Source: CAVURW01 sp963743595 (GTDB lineage: Bacteria > Verrucomicrobiota > Verrucomicrobiia > Methylacidiphilales > UBA1321). Taken from it: DNA of 15,324 nucleotides. The notes under the pieces are model-generated. The model searched no databases and was not told the origin of the DNA. It worked only from the letters and a program-made list of their open reading frames with translations. This document shows, piece after piece, positions 14,656-15,324 of the stretch. Location: assembly GCA_963743595.1 (NCBI GenBank), contig CAVURW010000232.1, positions 1-15,324 of the forward strand, given 5' to 3'. How positions within the stretch are numbered: the stretch's first letter is position 1; each line of letters opens with the position of its first letter. The position numbers and the translations under genes were made by a program.

Positions 14656-15324
14656 ATGGATCGCAATTTCAATCAGGTAGTTTTAGCCTTTGTTTTTACT
14701 CAGATATTGGGAGCTGGCTTCGGGCAGGCGGGCGAACCCCCGCTGGCTAACGTCGATCTGGCGTCGGATATCGCATGGACCCTTCGCTGCGATGACGGCC
14801 CTGCGAGACCGATCAAGGTGCCCGGCGGCGGGTGGAATTCCGATGAGCAATCGCCGCCGATTCAGGTGATGAAGGATGTAAAAGACTACGTCCTTTATGA
14901 GCGCAAGATCACGATTCCGCTGGTTCAGCCTGATGAGGCAGTCATGTTGCGCTTCGGGGCGGTGGCCTATGGTTGCGAGGTATTTCTGGATGGAAAGAAA
15001 GTTGGCGAACACCATGGGCCACAAGTTGCCTTTGAGATGGACCTCACAGACTTCGCCACGCCGGGTAAGGAGCAGACCTTGCAGGTGAAGGCCTACCATC
15101 GACGGCATTATTTGATGCCAGGGCAGAAGCAGACTGCGGAGGTAGCGGTTGGGTGGGATTACCCGGAAGGAAGCGACGACGCATCGCGGAAGGAAGCCAA
15201 GGATTGGTGCGGCTGGCACGGAACTTCCAAAGTGGGCTACGGCATTGTTCGCTCGATCAAAATCGCGATTCTTCCTGCCGTTCATGTGGAAGATATCTTC
15301 GTGCATACTTCCGTGGCGAATAAA
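14656..15324 (+). CDS. GH2-family glycoside hydrolase, N-terminal part (runs off the window)
   Basis: The frame opens at ATG 14656 and stays open for 223 codons to the window edge. Residues 1-25 are a signal peptide (hydrophobic core VVLAFVFTQILGAGFG), so the enzyme is exported. The rest is the sugar-binding jelly-roll domain that opens GH2 enzymes (beta-galactosidase, beta-glucuronidase and related): WTLRCDDG...KVPGGGW (41-60), YVLYERKITIP (77-87), VMLRFGAVAYGCEVFLDGKK (96-115), VGEHHGPQVAFEMDLTDF (116-133). It then passes toward the second domain with GYGIVRSIKIAILPAVHVED (195-214). The catalytic barrel is outside the window, so the substrate cannot be told. An insertion rich in charged residues (about 162-188, YPEGSDDASRKEAKDWCGWH) separates the usual GW...GIxR elements. 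No Shine-Dalgarno sequence is visible. Confidence 0.85.
   Translation, partial: MDRNFNQVVLAFVFTQILGAGFGQAGEPPLANVDLASDIAWTLRCDDGPARPIKVPGGGWNSDEQSPPIQVMKDVKDYVLYERKITIPLVQPDEAVMLRFGAVAYGCEVFLDGKKVGEHHGPQVAFEMDLTDFATPGKEQTLQVKAYHRRHYLMPGQKQTAEVAVGWDYPEGSDDASRKEAKDWCGWHGTSKVGYGIVRSIKIAILPAVHVEDIFVHTSVANK

Noticed and set aside
14683..15306. 207-codon open frame on the minus strand
   Set aside because: It is antisense to the GH2 N-terminal frame, which is open from 14656 to the edge with a signal peptide and family motifs. The minus-strand translation shows no recognisable domain.

Overview
The window looks like a chromosomal segment of a free-living, polysaccharide-degrading Gram-negative bacterium. 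The best fit is Verrucomicrobiota or a relative in the PVC group. This is inferred from gene content: many secreted glycoside hydrolases, a membrane protein combining a regulatory module with a formylglycine-generating-enzyme (FGE)-like domain, and several genes without a visible Shine-Dalgarno sequence. No rRNA or taxonomic marker is present. I see no tRNA, CRISPR array, IS element or phage gene.

Left part (1-3410). The 5' end of a membrane-anchored minus-strand protein lies at the edge. A 228-base divergent gap separates it from a plus-strand FTR1/EfeU-type iron permease. Next comes a tightly coupled gene pair for activated L-rhamnose. The first gene resembles the plant/viral bifunctional 3,5-epimerase/4-reductase (NRS/ER, UER1-like). 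The second is an RmlB-type dTDP-glucose 4,6-dehydratase, whose GTG start overlaps the upstream TGA. Together they could replace the usual RmlB-RmlC-RmlD route with two enzymes.

Middle part (3411-8655). This holds a membrane-anchored kelch protein with seven visible repeats, an orphan sulfate-binding protein (Sbp), and a 627-residue membrane protein. The latter carries a degenerate receiver, a degenerate kinase-like domain, one transmembrane helix and an FGE-like domain lacking the catalytic cysteines. A thioredoxin-fold protein follows with CPPS in place of CPPC. Just after it, 8409-8624 holds three collinear fragments of a second copy of the 627-residue protein's gene. Its differences from the intact gene are mostly synonymous, so it looks like a former functional paralogue that decayed later. 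The sulfate-binding and thioredoxin-fold genes each have a good -35/-10 pair whose predicted transcription start falls at the ATG, suggesting leaderless mRNAs.

Right part (8656-15324). This is a secreted carbohydrate-degradation locus. It contains a GH36-like (clan GH-D) hydrolase on plus, and convergent to it a minus-strand pair: a GH28 polygalacturonase-family enzyme followed by a large parallel beta-helix protein resembling GH141. Divergent from the GH28 gene, the N-terminal part of a GH2-family enzyme runs off the right edge. The mix suggests attack on pectic or other galactose/rhamnose-containing polymers. Transporters and regulators for the locus must lie outside the window. A short open stretch behind the GH28 gene resembles the last strand of GH35 beta-galactosidases and may be a relic.
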